56,805 nt of DNA, from NCBI GenBank assembly GCA_900547955.1, contig URIR01000008.1:1-56805 (forward strand), written 5' to 3'. This DNA comes from an uncultured Eubacteriales bacterium. Its GTDB lineage: Bacteria; Bacillota; Clostridia; Christensenellales; QALW01. The translations under genes were made by a program, and so were the position numbers. Below, piece by piece: positions 18,507 through 27,274 of this stretch; position 1 is the stretch's first letter; every line of letters starts with the position of its first letter. The notes under the pieces are model-generated. The model was not told where the DNA came from. It saw only the letters and a list, made by a program, of their open reading frames with translations, and did not search any database.

Positions 18507-19040
18507 ATGAAAAGAGCAGTTTATAATGAGCTTAGGCAGAAGGCTATAGAATTATATGAAAAAGCCGGCATAGTGCTGACCGACAGGGAAAAGGAAAATA
18601 TAGAGGTGGCGGATTACGGACTGGAGGATGTATATAATACCGGTCTTGAATTAGTCGTCTATGTTAATACCAGCCGATGCTGCGCTAAGGAGCTTGCTTT
18701 AACTCCCGGCCAAACCTGCCCGGAGCATTATCATCCGCCTGTGCCTGAGATAGGGTATGAGGGCAAGGAAGAGACCTTTAGATGCAGATACGGCGAGGTA
18801 AAGCTGTATGTGCCTGGGGAGAAAAATTGCGCTGGAGTGCATCCAGAGGGGGCGTATACTGTGTTTCATGAGATATTGCTTAAGCCGGGCGACCAGTATA
18901 CCATAGAAAAGAATACTAAGCATTGGTTTACAGCTGGTTCTCAGGGAGCGGTAGTATCTGAATTTTCTACAAGCAGCTATGATGAATACGATGTATTTAC
19001 TGATAAGCGGATAGAACGGATACCGGTTATAGAGGATTAA
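18507..19040 (+). CDS. D-lyxose ketol-isomerase-like cupin
   Basis: A 177-aa single-domain cupin matching the D-lyxose isomerase family, which interconverts D-lyxose and D-xylulose with a divalent metal. Metal ligands appear in CPEHYHPP (near residue 73), in GKEETFRCRYGE (Glu, near 88) and in KHWF (His, near 140). AGGAGG sits 8 bases before the start. It is a single-gene unit with its own promoter and no sugar kinase or transporter beside it, so the physiological sugar is uncertain. A cloverleaf palindrome separates it from the convergent nadE. Confidence 0.82.
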   Translation: MKRAVYNELRQKAIELYEKAGIVLTDREKENIEVADYGLEDVYNTGLELVVYVNTSRCCAKELALTPGQTCPEHYHPPVPEIGYEGKEETFRCRYGEVKLYVPGEKNCAGVHPEGAYTVFHEILLKPGDQYTIEKNTKHWFTAGSQGAVVSEFSTSSYDEYDVFTDKRIERIPVIED

Positions 19041-19100
19041 GCAGGTTGTATAGCGGTAATTGCGGCCTTTTGGTGTTTTTGCCAAAGGGTCGCTTGCGTT

Positions 19101-19274
19101 TAAGGCAGAAATAAAAATAAGGGGGGCGCGCCGCGGCGCCCGGCCAAAGGCCGGGCGGACGCCAAGCGCATAATGGCCGCAAGTCAGCTTGCGGCCATTA
19201 TGCGCTTGGCGTTGATTTTGCCGTGGAACGGCAAAATCCCGCGGCGCGCCCCCCTTATTTTTATTCCTGCCTTA
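19101..19274. repeat. cloverleaf palindrome, copy 1 (outer stem plus three arms)
   Basis: Outer arms 19101-19136 and 19239-19274 are complementary at 35 of 36 positions. Inside, three hairpins sit almost end to end: 19137-19157 (9 bp, AAA loop), 19159-19212 (25 bp perfect, TCAG loop) and 19214-19238 (11 bp, GGA loop). The right outer arm includes the stop codon of nadE. It lies between convergent genes, so it could serve as a two-way terminator, but the other copies are in different contexts. The inner end of the outer stem carries CCGCGG. Confidence 0.9.
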
Positions 19275-21179
19275 AAGCTGATTAAGCTCCTTAATCCAAA
19301 GCGCGCTGCTGGCGTCGCTGGGCATGCGCCAATCTCCGCGTGGAGACAGGGCTACGCTTCCTACCTTTGGTCCGTCTGGCAGACAGGAGCGCTTAAACTG
19401 CTGAGAGAAAAAGCGGCTGTAAAAGATTTTCAGCCATTTTATCAATATCTCGTCAGGATATTCCTGACGGCCGTAAAAGGCGTATTTGGCCAGCATAAGC
19501 ACTTTTTTTGGAGAAAAACCCCATCTTACTGCATAGTAAAGATAAAAATCGTGCAGCTCATACGGTCCAACCAGCTCCTCGGTCTTTTGGGATATATCGC
19601 CGTTTTGGGCGGGAAGTAATTCGGGGCTTACAGGCGTATCAAGTATATCGTAAAGAATGTTCTTAAGCGTTTGACTTGAGGCTGTATCGGCGCAATAGGC
19701 GACGAGGTGCCGTACCAGCGTCTTGGGGATAGATGCGTTTAAGCCGTACATGGACATATGGTCTCCGTTATAGGTTGCCCATCCCAGGGCTAATTCAGAT
19801 AAATCGCCGGTACCTACTGCCAGACCGCCCTGCATATTGGCTATATCCATAAGCACCTGCGTGCGCTCTCTTGCTTGACTGTTTTCGTATGTGGCGTCAT
19901 GAAGCTCGGGCGAGTGCCCTATATCTGAAAAATGAGACAGCACGGTATCGCTTATATTTATTTCTTTTAGATTAGCTCCCAGCTCGCGGGCAAGCAGCTG
20001 AGCGTTGCTTTTAGTGCGCGAGGTAGTGCCGAAGCAGGGCATGGTTACTGCGGTGAGCTCTTCCTTGTTACGCTTAAGCAGTTTTAAGGTTCGGGCGCAT
20101 ACTAAGGCTGCCAGAGTAGAGTCCAGTCCGCCTGAAAGCCCCAAGACAAGCGTTTTGGCGCCGGTGTGCTCCAGCCGCTTTTTTAAACCCAGCGCTTGGA
20201 GGGTAAGTATTTCTTCGCATCTTTCCTCCCGCTCATTTTTGTCCTCAGGTACAAACGGAAGAGGGGAGACTTCTCTTGTAAGCCGGGTATCCCTAATTTC
20301 CAGGCGAAATGGAATGAGTTTATAATCGCTTCCCTCTGAAGGTATAAAGGTGGTTATTCTGCGGCGCTCGCCTGTCAGTCGGCTTAAATCAGGCTCTGAA
20401 ACGGTCAAGCCGGAATAAAATCTGTTCTCTGCCAATATGGTTCCGTTTTCCGCAATAAGGTTATGGGCGGCAAACACCATGTCGGTGGTGGATTCGCCTT
20501 CTCCTGCGTCAGAATAGACATAAGCGCAGAGCATCTTTGCCGAATGGTGCGAAACTAGCTCCCGCCTATATCGTGCCTTGCCTATAGTTTCATCGCTGGC
20601 GGATAAATTGGCGATTATTGTGGCTCCTGCCAGGCAATGAGCGGTTGACGGCGGTTCGCAGGCCCATAAATCCTCGCATATCTCCGCGGCCGCAATAAAA
20701 TCCGGCATGCCTTCGCAGCAAAACAGCAGTTTTTTGCCAAAGGGAATTTGTTCTCCGCGGATATTTATAATGCTGTTCTCCTCTGGAGCGGCACAAAAAT
20801 GCCTTTGCTCGTAAAATTCCCCATAATTAGGAATATTGCTTTTGGGCACAAGTCCAAGCAGCCGTCCGTTGGACATAGCGGCGGCGCAGTTATACAGTTT
20901 GCCTCTAGCCATAACGGGCAGCCCGGCAAACACAAGCATGTCTCCGCTGGCCGCGGCTATTCTTTCCAGTGCGTCCAAAGCTCCTGTTAGAAGAGTATTT
21001 TGAAGAAAAAGGTCGCCGCAGGTATAGCCGGTCACGCATAATTCAGGCAGTACCAGCATCTTTATATTCTGCGCTTGAGCCAAACGCATGCTGTCTATAA
21101 TGGCCGCGGCGTTGTATTCACAATCCGCAACCTTAATTTTTGGGGAAAATGCAGCGGTTTTTATAAAGCCGTATCTCAT
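19272..21179 (-). CDS. nadE: glutamine-dependent NAD+ synthetase
   Basis: Makes NAD+ from nicotinate adenine dinucleotide, using ammonia from glutamine. The N-terminal nitrilase-type glutaminase domain has the Glu of LPELCVTGYTCGDL (E46), Lys in GLVPKSNIPNYGE and the nucleophilic Cys of EICEDLW. The C-terminal synthetase domain has the PP-loop GLSGGLDSTLAAL near residue 348 and GTGDLSELALGW near 460. The 635-aa length is typical of the two-domain enzyme. The last codons lie in the right arm of the cloverleaf palindrome. It is transcribed alone on the minus strand. Confidence 0.95.
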   Translation of the reverse strand: MRYGFIKTAAFSPKIKVADCEYNAAAIIDSMRLAQAQNIKMLVLPELCVTGYTCGDLFLQNTLLTGALDALERIAAASGDMLVFAGLPVMARGKLYNCAAAMSNGRLLGLVPKSNIPNYGEFYEQRHFCAAPEENSIINIRGEQIPFGKKLLFCCEGMPDFIAAAEICEDLWACEPPSTAHCLAGATIIANLSASDETIGKARYRRELVSHHSAKMLCAYVYSDAGEGESTTDMVFAAHNLIAENGTILAENRFYSGLTVSEPDLSRLTGERRRITTFIPSEGSDYKLIPFRLEIRDTRLTREVSPLPFVPEDKNEREERCEEILTLQALGLKKRLEHTGAKTLVLGLSGGLDSTLAALVCARTLKLLKRNKEELTAVTMPCFGTTSRTKSNAQLLARELGANLKEINISDTVLSHFSDIGHSPELHDATYENSQARERTQVLMDIANMQGGLAVGTGDLSELALGWATYNGDHMSMYGLNASIPKTLVRHLVAYCADTASSQTLKNILYDILDTPVSPELLPAQNGDISQKTEELVGPYELHDFYLYYAVRWGFSPKKVLMLAKYAFYGRQEYPDEILIKWLKIFYSRFFSQQFKRSCLPDGPKVGSVALSPRGDWRMPSDASSALWIKELNQL

Positions 21180-21335
21180 AATTAAGCTCCTTTAAAAGGT
21201 TGTCCGCATTAGTATTGTTAACCCTTATAAGCGGCATAGCAGTATAAATAATTCCGGTATAATAGACTGGGCGGCGCAGAACACTCTGCTGTATTTTGAA
21301 AAAAACCGGAATTTTCGTATTTTCGTTAATTAGGT

Positions 21336-21998
21336 TTATCCAACTACCTTTATAAGAGTAATAATATCTTCAGGACGTTCAGCCAAAAAGCGCGCGCCGT
21401 CGTTAAGCAGCTCCTTGCGCTCTCTAAAGCCCCAAAGCACGCCCATAGGGAGCATACCGGCGTTTTTTGCCGTTTGCATATCTACGCCGCTGTCGCCTAT
21501 GTAAAGGCAGTCTTCGGGCGCAACCCTTAATTCTTGGGCTAGGGTTAATGCGCCCGTGGGGTCGGGCTTGCGCGGCGTATCCTCTTTTTTGCCACGTACA
21601 GCGTCAAATTTTCCAGGAAGCAGCTTATTTATAAGCAGCTGAGTATATTCGTCCGGCTTATTTGAAAGCACTCCCAGCTTTAAGCCCTGTTCCTTCAGGG
21701 TATCCAGCATTTTGTCTATACCGTAATAGGGCTTGGTCTTATAAAAAAGGTTTTCCCTGTAGCTTTGGTTAAAATATTCCTTGAGCTGGGCGACGTCTTC
21801 TTTTTCAGCCTTATGCTTTACAGTACGGAGCATATCCTCCATAAGCTTATCTGCGCCGCAGCCCACCAGGTATTTATATGAATTAGTTCTTATAGGAGGC
21901 AGTCCCATTTTTTCCAGGGCGATATTGCATGCGTAGGACAAGCCCTTTAGGGTATAAATCAATGTGCCGTCCAAATCAAAAATTACAGCTTTTGTCAT
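21336..21998 (-). CDS. gph: HAD phosphatase, phosphoglycolate phosphatase-like
   Basis: The 220-aa HAD-superfamily hydrolase has motif I FDLDGTLIYT at residue 7, motif II VLSNKP near 112, motif III Lys in KPDPTGAL near 145 and motif IV IGDSGVDMQTAKNAG near 167. The cap domain between motifs I and II is the alpha-helical C1 type of the phosphoglycolate phosphatase/beta-phosphoglucomutase group. HAD enzymes of this type often accept several phosphate esters, so Gph is the best label rather than a proven substrate. It lies 33 bases downstream of the LUD gene on the same strand. Confidence 0.82.
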   Translation of the reverse strand: MTKAVIFDLDGTLIYTLKGLSYACNIALEKMGLPPIRTNSYKYLVGCGADKLMEDMLRTVKHKAEKEDVAQLKEYFNQSYRENLFYKTKPYYGIDKMLDTLKEQGLKLGVLSNKPDEYTQLLINKLLPGKFDAVRGKKEDTPRKPDPTGALTLAQELRVAPEDCLYIGDSGVDMQTAKNAGMLPMGVLWGFRERKELLNDGARFLAERPEDIITLIKVVG

Positions 21999-22031
21999 AA
22001 GTTTTTCTCCTAATATTTATATTCAGGGCGT

Positions 22032-22682
22032 TTAAAAGCCCAAATCTTCATCGATAATTATAACCTTTATGCGGTTCTTATTTCTTTGGCGGGATGTCAG
22101 CACATAGGAGCTGCATATTCTGGCGTCCGAATTGCAGCCGGTAAGCGCGCCTTCCTTTGCTATGCATTGTCCCTTAATCGTACAATATGTACCGCAATTA
22201 AGACGCTGGGCGTTGAGCGGCGCAGCAATAGTACGGACTCGGTCTACCGCCTGTTCAAAGTTATCTACAATTTTATTCCGGCCTGCGGCAACTATTACTG
22301 ATTGGGGACCATATAGGAGAGCGGCGACTCTGTTTGAATTGCCGTCCACGTTGTAAAGCTCGCCTGTGCGCAGTACGGCGTTAGAACTCATTATGTAAGC
22401 GTCTGCAAAAAAAGCTTTGCGAAATATAAGATTGATATCCGCTCTGGTTAATCCGGGCGCGTCCCGGTCTAAATATTTATATTCGCCGTTTTTTAAAAGA
22501 GCAGGCACTCCAATCTGCTTAAGAGTCATTGAACCGCCGCAGGCTATGGTGTCGCCCGGCTTTATAAGGCTTTTGATGATTTTAAGCGCAGCGTCCTTAT
22601 CGTGCGCATAATATGCCTCCATATTGTTATTTCGCAGCGCTTCAAGCAGTTCTGAATATTTTTCCACATAATCATCTCCCAT
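22032..22682 (-). CDS. LUD-domain (DUF162) protein
   Basis: Matches the LUD family (lactate utilisation LutC-related; stand-alone DUF162 in Clostridia): KPGDTIACGGSMTLKQIG near residue 40, DINLIFRKAFFADAYIMSSNAVLRTGEL, and VAAGRNKIVDNFEQAVDRV. C-terminal cysteines (CGTYC, GQC, GCNSDARIC) could bind a metal. An in-frame extension to 22784 reads like leader sequence. ATG at 22682 is a compromise; GTG at 22667 has GGGAGATG at a better distance. No lutA or lutB is nearby, so a role in lactate oxidation is not supported. Confidence 0.75.
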   Translation of the reverse strand: MGDDYVEKYSELLEALRNNNMEAYYAHDKDAALKIIKSLIKPGDTIACGGSMTLKQIGVPALLKNGEYKYLDRDAPGLTRADINLIFRKAFFADAYIMSSNAVLRTGELYNVDGNSNRVAALLYGPQSVIVAAGRNKIVDNFEQAVDRVRTIAAPLNAQRLNCGTYCTIKGQCIAKEGALTGCNSDARICSSYVLTSRQRNKNRIKVIIIDEDLGF

Positions 22683-22886
22683 ATAATATATTATCACACA
22701 AATTGCTAATAATATCAACATTATTTTTTTATAAATAATCTGCAAACAAGGCGGCTGTGCATATTGATACGGGTTCAAAGGCATAATAAATTATGCTGAG
22801 CGTTTACCATTCGTTTACAATGAAAGATAAGCGTGTGTTTTTATAAAACCGGCTGCAATATTTATAATATGAAAGGAACAGGATAA

Positions 22887-23594
22887 ATGTTCAACGTTCT
22901 TTTGCGAGCTTTTTTTATGTTCATTATGGTGTTTTTCCTTATAAGGCTTATGGGGAAGCGACAGGTGGGCGAGCTTCAGCCTTATGAGTTTGTTATAACG
23001 ATGATGACGGCCGATTTGGCTACCATTCCGCTGAGCGATTTATCCCTGCCTTTGGCCTGGGGAATAATAGGCATTCTGGTTTTATCCTTCTGCCAGCTTC
23101 TTATTTCGGTATTAAGTCTTAAATCGGCGCGTATGAGAAAATTCTTCTGCGGCCGTGCCTGCGTGCTTATAGAGCACGGAGTTATTCAGGAACGGGAGCT
23201 GGCTCATTTAAGGTATAATCTGAATGATTTGCTGGAGCAGCTTAGGACGAAGGACGTATTTGATATTTCCACCGTCAATTATGCAATTTTGGAGACTAAT
23301 GGGGAATTAAGCGTGCTTTTGAATAAAGAGGACATGCCTCCAAGCTGTGATGAAATGGAGGTTATGGGAAAGCCGACTGAAATGGGCATAACCTTTATTT
23401 CGGATGGAAGGACTATTACGGATAATCTGGTAAAGGCGCAGAAGGAGGATAAGTGGCTGGAAAAGCATATAAAGAGCGCGGGCTTTGAAACGCCAGGAGA
23501 AATATTGCTCGCGCAGTATATTCCTAAGCAGCAGCTTTTTTTACAGGGGCGAGCGCCTAAAGAACGAGTCTGCGTAATTAAGATTAAGGATTAG
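22887..23594 (+). CDS. YetF-like DUF421 membrane protein
   Basis: A 235-aa membrane protein of the DUF421/YetF family: three N-terminal membrane segments (residues 1-20, 35-55, 57-78) with the signature RLMGKRQVGELQPYEFVI, then the soluble domain with ERELAHLRYNLNDLLEQLR. In Bacillus spores relatives of this family are linked to germination and membrane functions, but the molecular activity is not established. GAAAGGA lies 12 bases before the ATG. It is paired with the next gene, 12 bases downstream. Confidence 0.85.
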   Translation: MFNVLLRAFFMFIMVFFLIRLMGKRQVGELQPYEFVITMMTADLATIPLSDLSLPLAWGIIGILVLSFCQLLISVLSLKSARMRKFFCGRACVLIEHGVIQERELAHLRYNLNDLLEQLRTKDVFDISTVNYAILETNGELSVLLNKEDMPPSCDEMEVMGKPTEMGITFISDGRTITDNLVKAQKEDKWLEKHIKSAGFETPGEILLAQYIPKQQLFLQGRAPKERVCVIKIKD

Positions 23595-23606
23595 GAGGGA
23601 GAAGGA

Positions 23607-23966
23607 ATGAAGAACATATTGGCGATTGCAGTTATTTTTGTATTCATGATAGGCGCCTGCCTAGCTCTGGATATTTATATTCAAAATTCGCTTGAGGAAT
23701 TATCAGCTTCGGTAGAAAAAATGCAGCAGAATAATAATATGGAATCTGTCCGTGAATTTGAGAAGCTTTGGGAAAAGCATGAGGCGGGCTGGCTGATGGT
23801 CATGAAACACAGCGAAGCGGACGAGATAAGCGAGCATGTCATGACAATGAAAAAGCATCTTGAGCAGGGGGAGATGAAAGGATATTATCTGGAACTGGAG
23901 CTTTTAAAGAGACATTTAGAGGATATGCCTGAGCATATAAAATTATCATTAAAGAATTTTCTTTAA
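23607..23966 (+). CDS. DUF4363-like membrane-anchored small protein
   Basis: The 119-aa protein has one N-terminal membrane segment (residues 3-21) and an extracytoplasmic, highly charged helical domain (EELSASVEKMQQNN, then WEKHEAGW). This matches the DUF4363 family that commonly sits beside DUF421 genes in Clostridia. The gap to the YetF-like gene is 12 bases with GGAGGGAGAAGG between, so the two are co-translated. Function unknown; the pairing suggests a membrane complex. Confidence 0.75.
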   Translation: MKNILAIAVIFVFMIGACLALDIYIQNSLEELSASVEKMQQNNNMESVREFEKLWEKHEAGWLMVMKHSEADEISEHVMTMKKHLEQGEMKGYYLELELLKRHLEDMPEHIKLSLKNFL

Positions 23967-24155
23967 AATCTGCCAAAACTCCGTTATATATCTTGGCTTT
24001 TATTGAGGCAAAATGCATTAATTGAAGGGATTATAGCAGTAAAGCGATTAATAAAGCACACGATTGCAGACAAGACCTTTACAATGAACAACAATATTCG
24101 CGCAATAAGTCTCCTAATATTTAAGCAGAGTCCTTAATAAGGGAGGATAATAAAT

Positions 24156-26429
24156 ATGGTTATAACGGACAAGCCCGGCAGGCTTAAGGTGCAATGGATA
24201 AGATATGTTATTTTGGGCGTGGTCTGCGCGCTGTTGAGCTGGTGCGCGCTTGTTGAACAGCTCAGGCCTTTAGGTCCGGTGCTGCTTTGCGCAGTAATAG
24301 ATAATAGAAAATATTTTGCATGCGCGTTTGCAGGAGCGCTTTTAGGCGCGGTATTGGCGGGCTTTGATTGGGCGGCGGTTGCCCTGAACTGCTTGCCGGT
24401 TATTATAACGGCTTTGCTTTTATTGCTTTTAACTTATCTGGGCCGAAAAAAATACATATATAAATGCGGGGCGGTATTGACTGCATACGGGCTGACCGCA
24501 GTTATAGCTCCTGCCGTACAGTATGATTATATACTTTTGGCTCTGAACGCTGCCGCCGCCTGCGGATTGATACCGCTGGCTCAAACCTGCGTCGGCCTGT
24601 TAAAAACGGGCGTGCGCAAAAAGGAGAGGCTGTCTCCCAGAGAGCTGGTGAGCCTGAATATAGGTATCTGTCTGGCAATACTTGCTCTTCCGCATTTTGA
24701 AATTATAGGGCTTTCGCCTGTTGCTGTTTTGGGCTGCGCCTATATAGTTTTATCTGGAGTGCTGCTGGGCGCAGGCGGCGGTGCGGCTGCTGGCAGCCTG
24801 CTTGCTTTCTTGGCGGCCTTTAAGACGGGTTCCTATGAATTAGCGCTTGTTTTTGCTTCGGGCGGCATGCTTGCGGGCCTGCTTAAGGATATGCGCCGCG
24901 CAGGGCCGCCGCTGGGCATGCTTATGGCCGATATTATATTTACTCTTATGCTTAGACGGGATATAATGCCGATATTGTCAGTTCAGGCTCTTATTATAGG
25001 GGCCCTGCCGGTTATTTTAATGCCTGAAAACATTTACATAAAGCTTTGCGCGCTGTTTGCCTCCTCTCGGACCGGGATTAATTTAGCGGTGCGCTTAAAG
25101 GAGGAGAATGCGCAGAAATTAAGCGAGATAAGCGGCGTTCTGGCTGATGTAGGCAGGATTTTTAAAAGCTCCCAGACGGACGCTGCCGCGCGCAAGGCGG
25201 CGCTTTGCGGCATAGCGGCCAGCGAGGTTTGCTCGCAGTGCGATAAATACGATTACTGCTGGAGAAGCAGATATGCCGATACATATGGAGACTTTAAGCA
25301 GCTGGCGGCGCTGGTATATGTCGTTGGAACGGTTTCTCCCTGCGATGTGCCGGTGCCTCTTAAGGGCCGGTGCCATTATTGGGTACAAGTGCTTATAAGC
25401 ATGAATACCCATAATGAACTGCTTTTAGGGGAGGAGACGGAAAAGAAGGAGAGCACTATAGCGCTTGAATGCGAGAGCATATCGCGCATGCTGGACGCTT
25501 TGACTGCGGAAAATCTTACCGAGGCTGAATATGACGAAAAGCTGGAGGGCGAATTGGCAAGCGCGCTTAAAGAGCGCGGAATAGAAACCAGAGAGGTTAT
25601 ATGCCGTAAAAGCGGCGCTCAGACTGAGATTAAAGTGGTGCGTCCGGCATGCCGGTCGGGCAGGGAATGCTCTTCGGCAATATTATCCGAATTAAAAAGG
25701 CTCACGGGCGTACAGTTTATCTGCGATTACAGGAAATGCAACGCTGTGGGCGAAAAATGCGTATGCAGCTTTATACCGCTGCCCCGGCTGCGCGTTTCGG
25801 GCTATGCGGCTCGGCAGAAAAAGGAGGGAGAGCGAGTATGCGGGGACACCTTTGCGCTCAAGCCGATAAAGGGCGGAAAATATCTTGCCGCTATAAGCGA
25901 TGGCATGGGCAGCGGTTCAGGCGCTTTAGCGGAGAGCGAACGGGCGGTTTCTCTGGCCGAAACTCTGCTGGAGGGCGGAATGGATTCTGCGTCCTCTTAT
26001 TCGCTTATTAATCAGCTGTTGTATTTGGGCAGTCAGAAGGAAAGCTATTCAACTCTTGACGCCTGCGTGCTGGATCTTAACGACGGGGTGATGGAATGGG
26101 GGAAGATAGGTGCATGTCCAGGATATATTTTGCGGGAGGGGAAGGCAATAAGCTATGAATGCGCTTCTTTGCCTGCCGGGATAGTGGACAGCGTGCATCC
26201 GGGCATAATAAAGAAGCTTATAAGAAGCGGAGACGTTATAATATTGGTCAGCGACGGCGTATACGACGCTTTGTCCGGCGCTCAGGACGGGATAAAGAGC
26301 TATTTGGAGGATAATGAAGAGCTGGATTCAGAAAATCTGGCCAAGGGACTTATTGAAAAAGCGCTTGAAGCTTATTCAGGGCAGGCTAAGGACGATATGA
26401 CAGCCCTGGCAATAAGAATAAGCGCTTAA
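24156..26429 (+). CDS. spoIIE: SpoIIE, stage II sporulation protein serine phosphatase
   Basis: Membrane-bound PP2C phosphatase that dephosphorylates SpoIIAA and so frees sigma-F in the forespore. The N-terminal third carries about ten hydrophobic segments (residues 20-310). A central cytoplasmic region contains clustered cysteines (VCSQCDKYDYCWR). The PP2C domain is at the C-terminus with ISDGMGSGSGALAESE near 590, LDACVLDLNDG and SDGVYDALSG, whose Asp residues bind metal. The 757-aa length is typical. GGGAGG lies 9 bases before the start. The gene is intact although the broken recombinase ends only 60 bases downstream. Confidence 0.93.
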   Translation: MVITDKPGRLKVQWIRYVILGVVCALLSWCALVEQLRPLGPVLLCAVIDNRKYFACAFAGALLGAVLAGFDWAAVALNCLPVIITALLLLLLTYLGRKKYIYKCGAVLTAYGLTAVIAPAVQYDYILLALNAAAACGLIPLAQTCVGLLKTGVRKKERLSPRELVSLNIGICLAILALPHFEIIGLSPVAVLGCAYIVLSGVLLGAGGGAAAGSLLAFLAAFKTGSYELALVFASGGMLAGLLKDMRRAGPPLGMLMADIIFTLMLRRDIMPILSVQALIIGALPVILMPENIYIKLCALFASSRTGINLAVRLKEENAQKLSEISGVLADVGRIFKSSQTDAAARKAALCGIAASEVCSQCDKYDYCWRSRYADTYGDFKQLAALVYVVGTVSPCDVPVPLKGRCHYWVQVLISMNTHNELLLGEETEKKESTIALECESISRMLDALTAENLTEAEYDEKLEGELASALKERGIETREVICRKSGAQTEIKVVRPACRSGRECSSAILSELKRLTGVQFICDYRKCNAVGEKCVCSFIPLPRLRVSGYAARQKKEGERVCGDTFALKPIKGGKYLAAISDGMGSGSGALAESERAVSLAETLLEGGMDSASSYSLINQLLYLGSQKESYSTLDACVLDLNDGVMEWGKIGACPGYILREGKAISYECASLPAGIVDSVHPGIIKKLIRSGDVIILVSDGVYDALSGAQDGIKSYLEDNEELDSENLAKGLIEKALEAYSGQAKDDMTALAIRISA

Positions 26430-26488
26430 TATCGCCTGGCAGCTAATCCAAAAGCTCTCAAGCTAATAAAAAACAAAGGCGAAAGTAA

Positions 26489-27274
26489 TTAGCCGAGTTG
26501 CGGTAACGAAGTATTTATGTAGAGCGGCGGTATAGCCGAAAGGCTGTGCCGTCGCTTTGCGTTTTTAGGCTGTTTTTTCTTTCGGTTTTGCATACCGAGT
26601 CTGCCGTCGAGGGCAACCCAATCTTCATCGGCAATATTGATAATACCCGCAGCCTTGTAGTAAATCTCAATCTTCTGCTTTCTGTGGCCGCTGCTCTTGT
26701 CCGGAGCGTGCACCACGATTTTGTCAACCAAATCGTTCAGGATTTTCGCCGTGAGTTCTTGGGGTTCAGTATATTTACGAATATTCTTCAGAAGCTGCTG
26801 AAGGTCGTGCTGTTCCTGCTCGCCGCTGTCAATCAGCTCCTGCAAATCAAGGATGGCCATTTTGACGTCCTTCTGCTCTGTTTCATACTCGGAAGAAAGC
26901 TTGTCAAACCGCTCCGCCGACAGCCTGCCCGACACCATATCCTCATAGATTCGCTTGAACAGCGTATCCAAATCCTCATCCCGGCGTTTGAGCGTTACAA
27001 TATCTGCCTTTGCCTTTTCAACGGATAATTTTCGTTCTGCATTGGCTTTTTCCATTTCCTTTTTGACAAAGGACGCTTCAAACTGCTGGATATAGGACAG
27101 CACGCCCTGAATATGCCGGAACACAAGCCGATTTAAGATAACTGCCCGGATATAATGCCCCGTGCAGGTTCCCGTATTGCTGCGGTAGCTGGCGCATACA
27201 AAGCATTCCTGACTTTCCTTATGGGAATGGGAAGTCTGAAAATAAAGCTTGGCCCCGCAGTCCGCACAGAACAC
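26489..27274 (-). pseudogene. C-terminal part of large serine recombinase, out of frame
   Basis: This reading frame continues the recombinase that begins inside the cas9 ORF. It opens with the zinc-ribbon FCADCGAKLYF...ECFVCASY, then a long coiled coil (residues about 60-160) and a basic tail ending INTSLPQLG. It is one frame off the upstream part: the join at about 27300 reads GGGAAAAATCAG, and one more A would restore continuous coding into KISIFSGKVFCADCG. Codon use is richer in ATC, CTT and GAC than in the surrounding ATA-rich genes, a sign of transfer. No separate start or ribosome site is convincing, so this is a fragment, not an independent gene. Confidence 0.85.
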
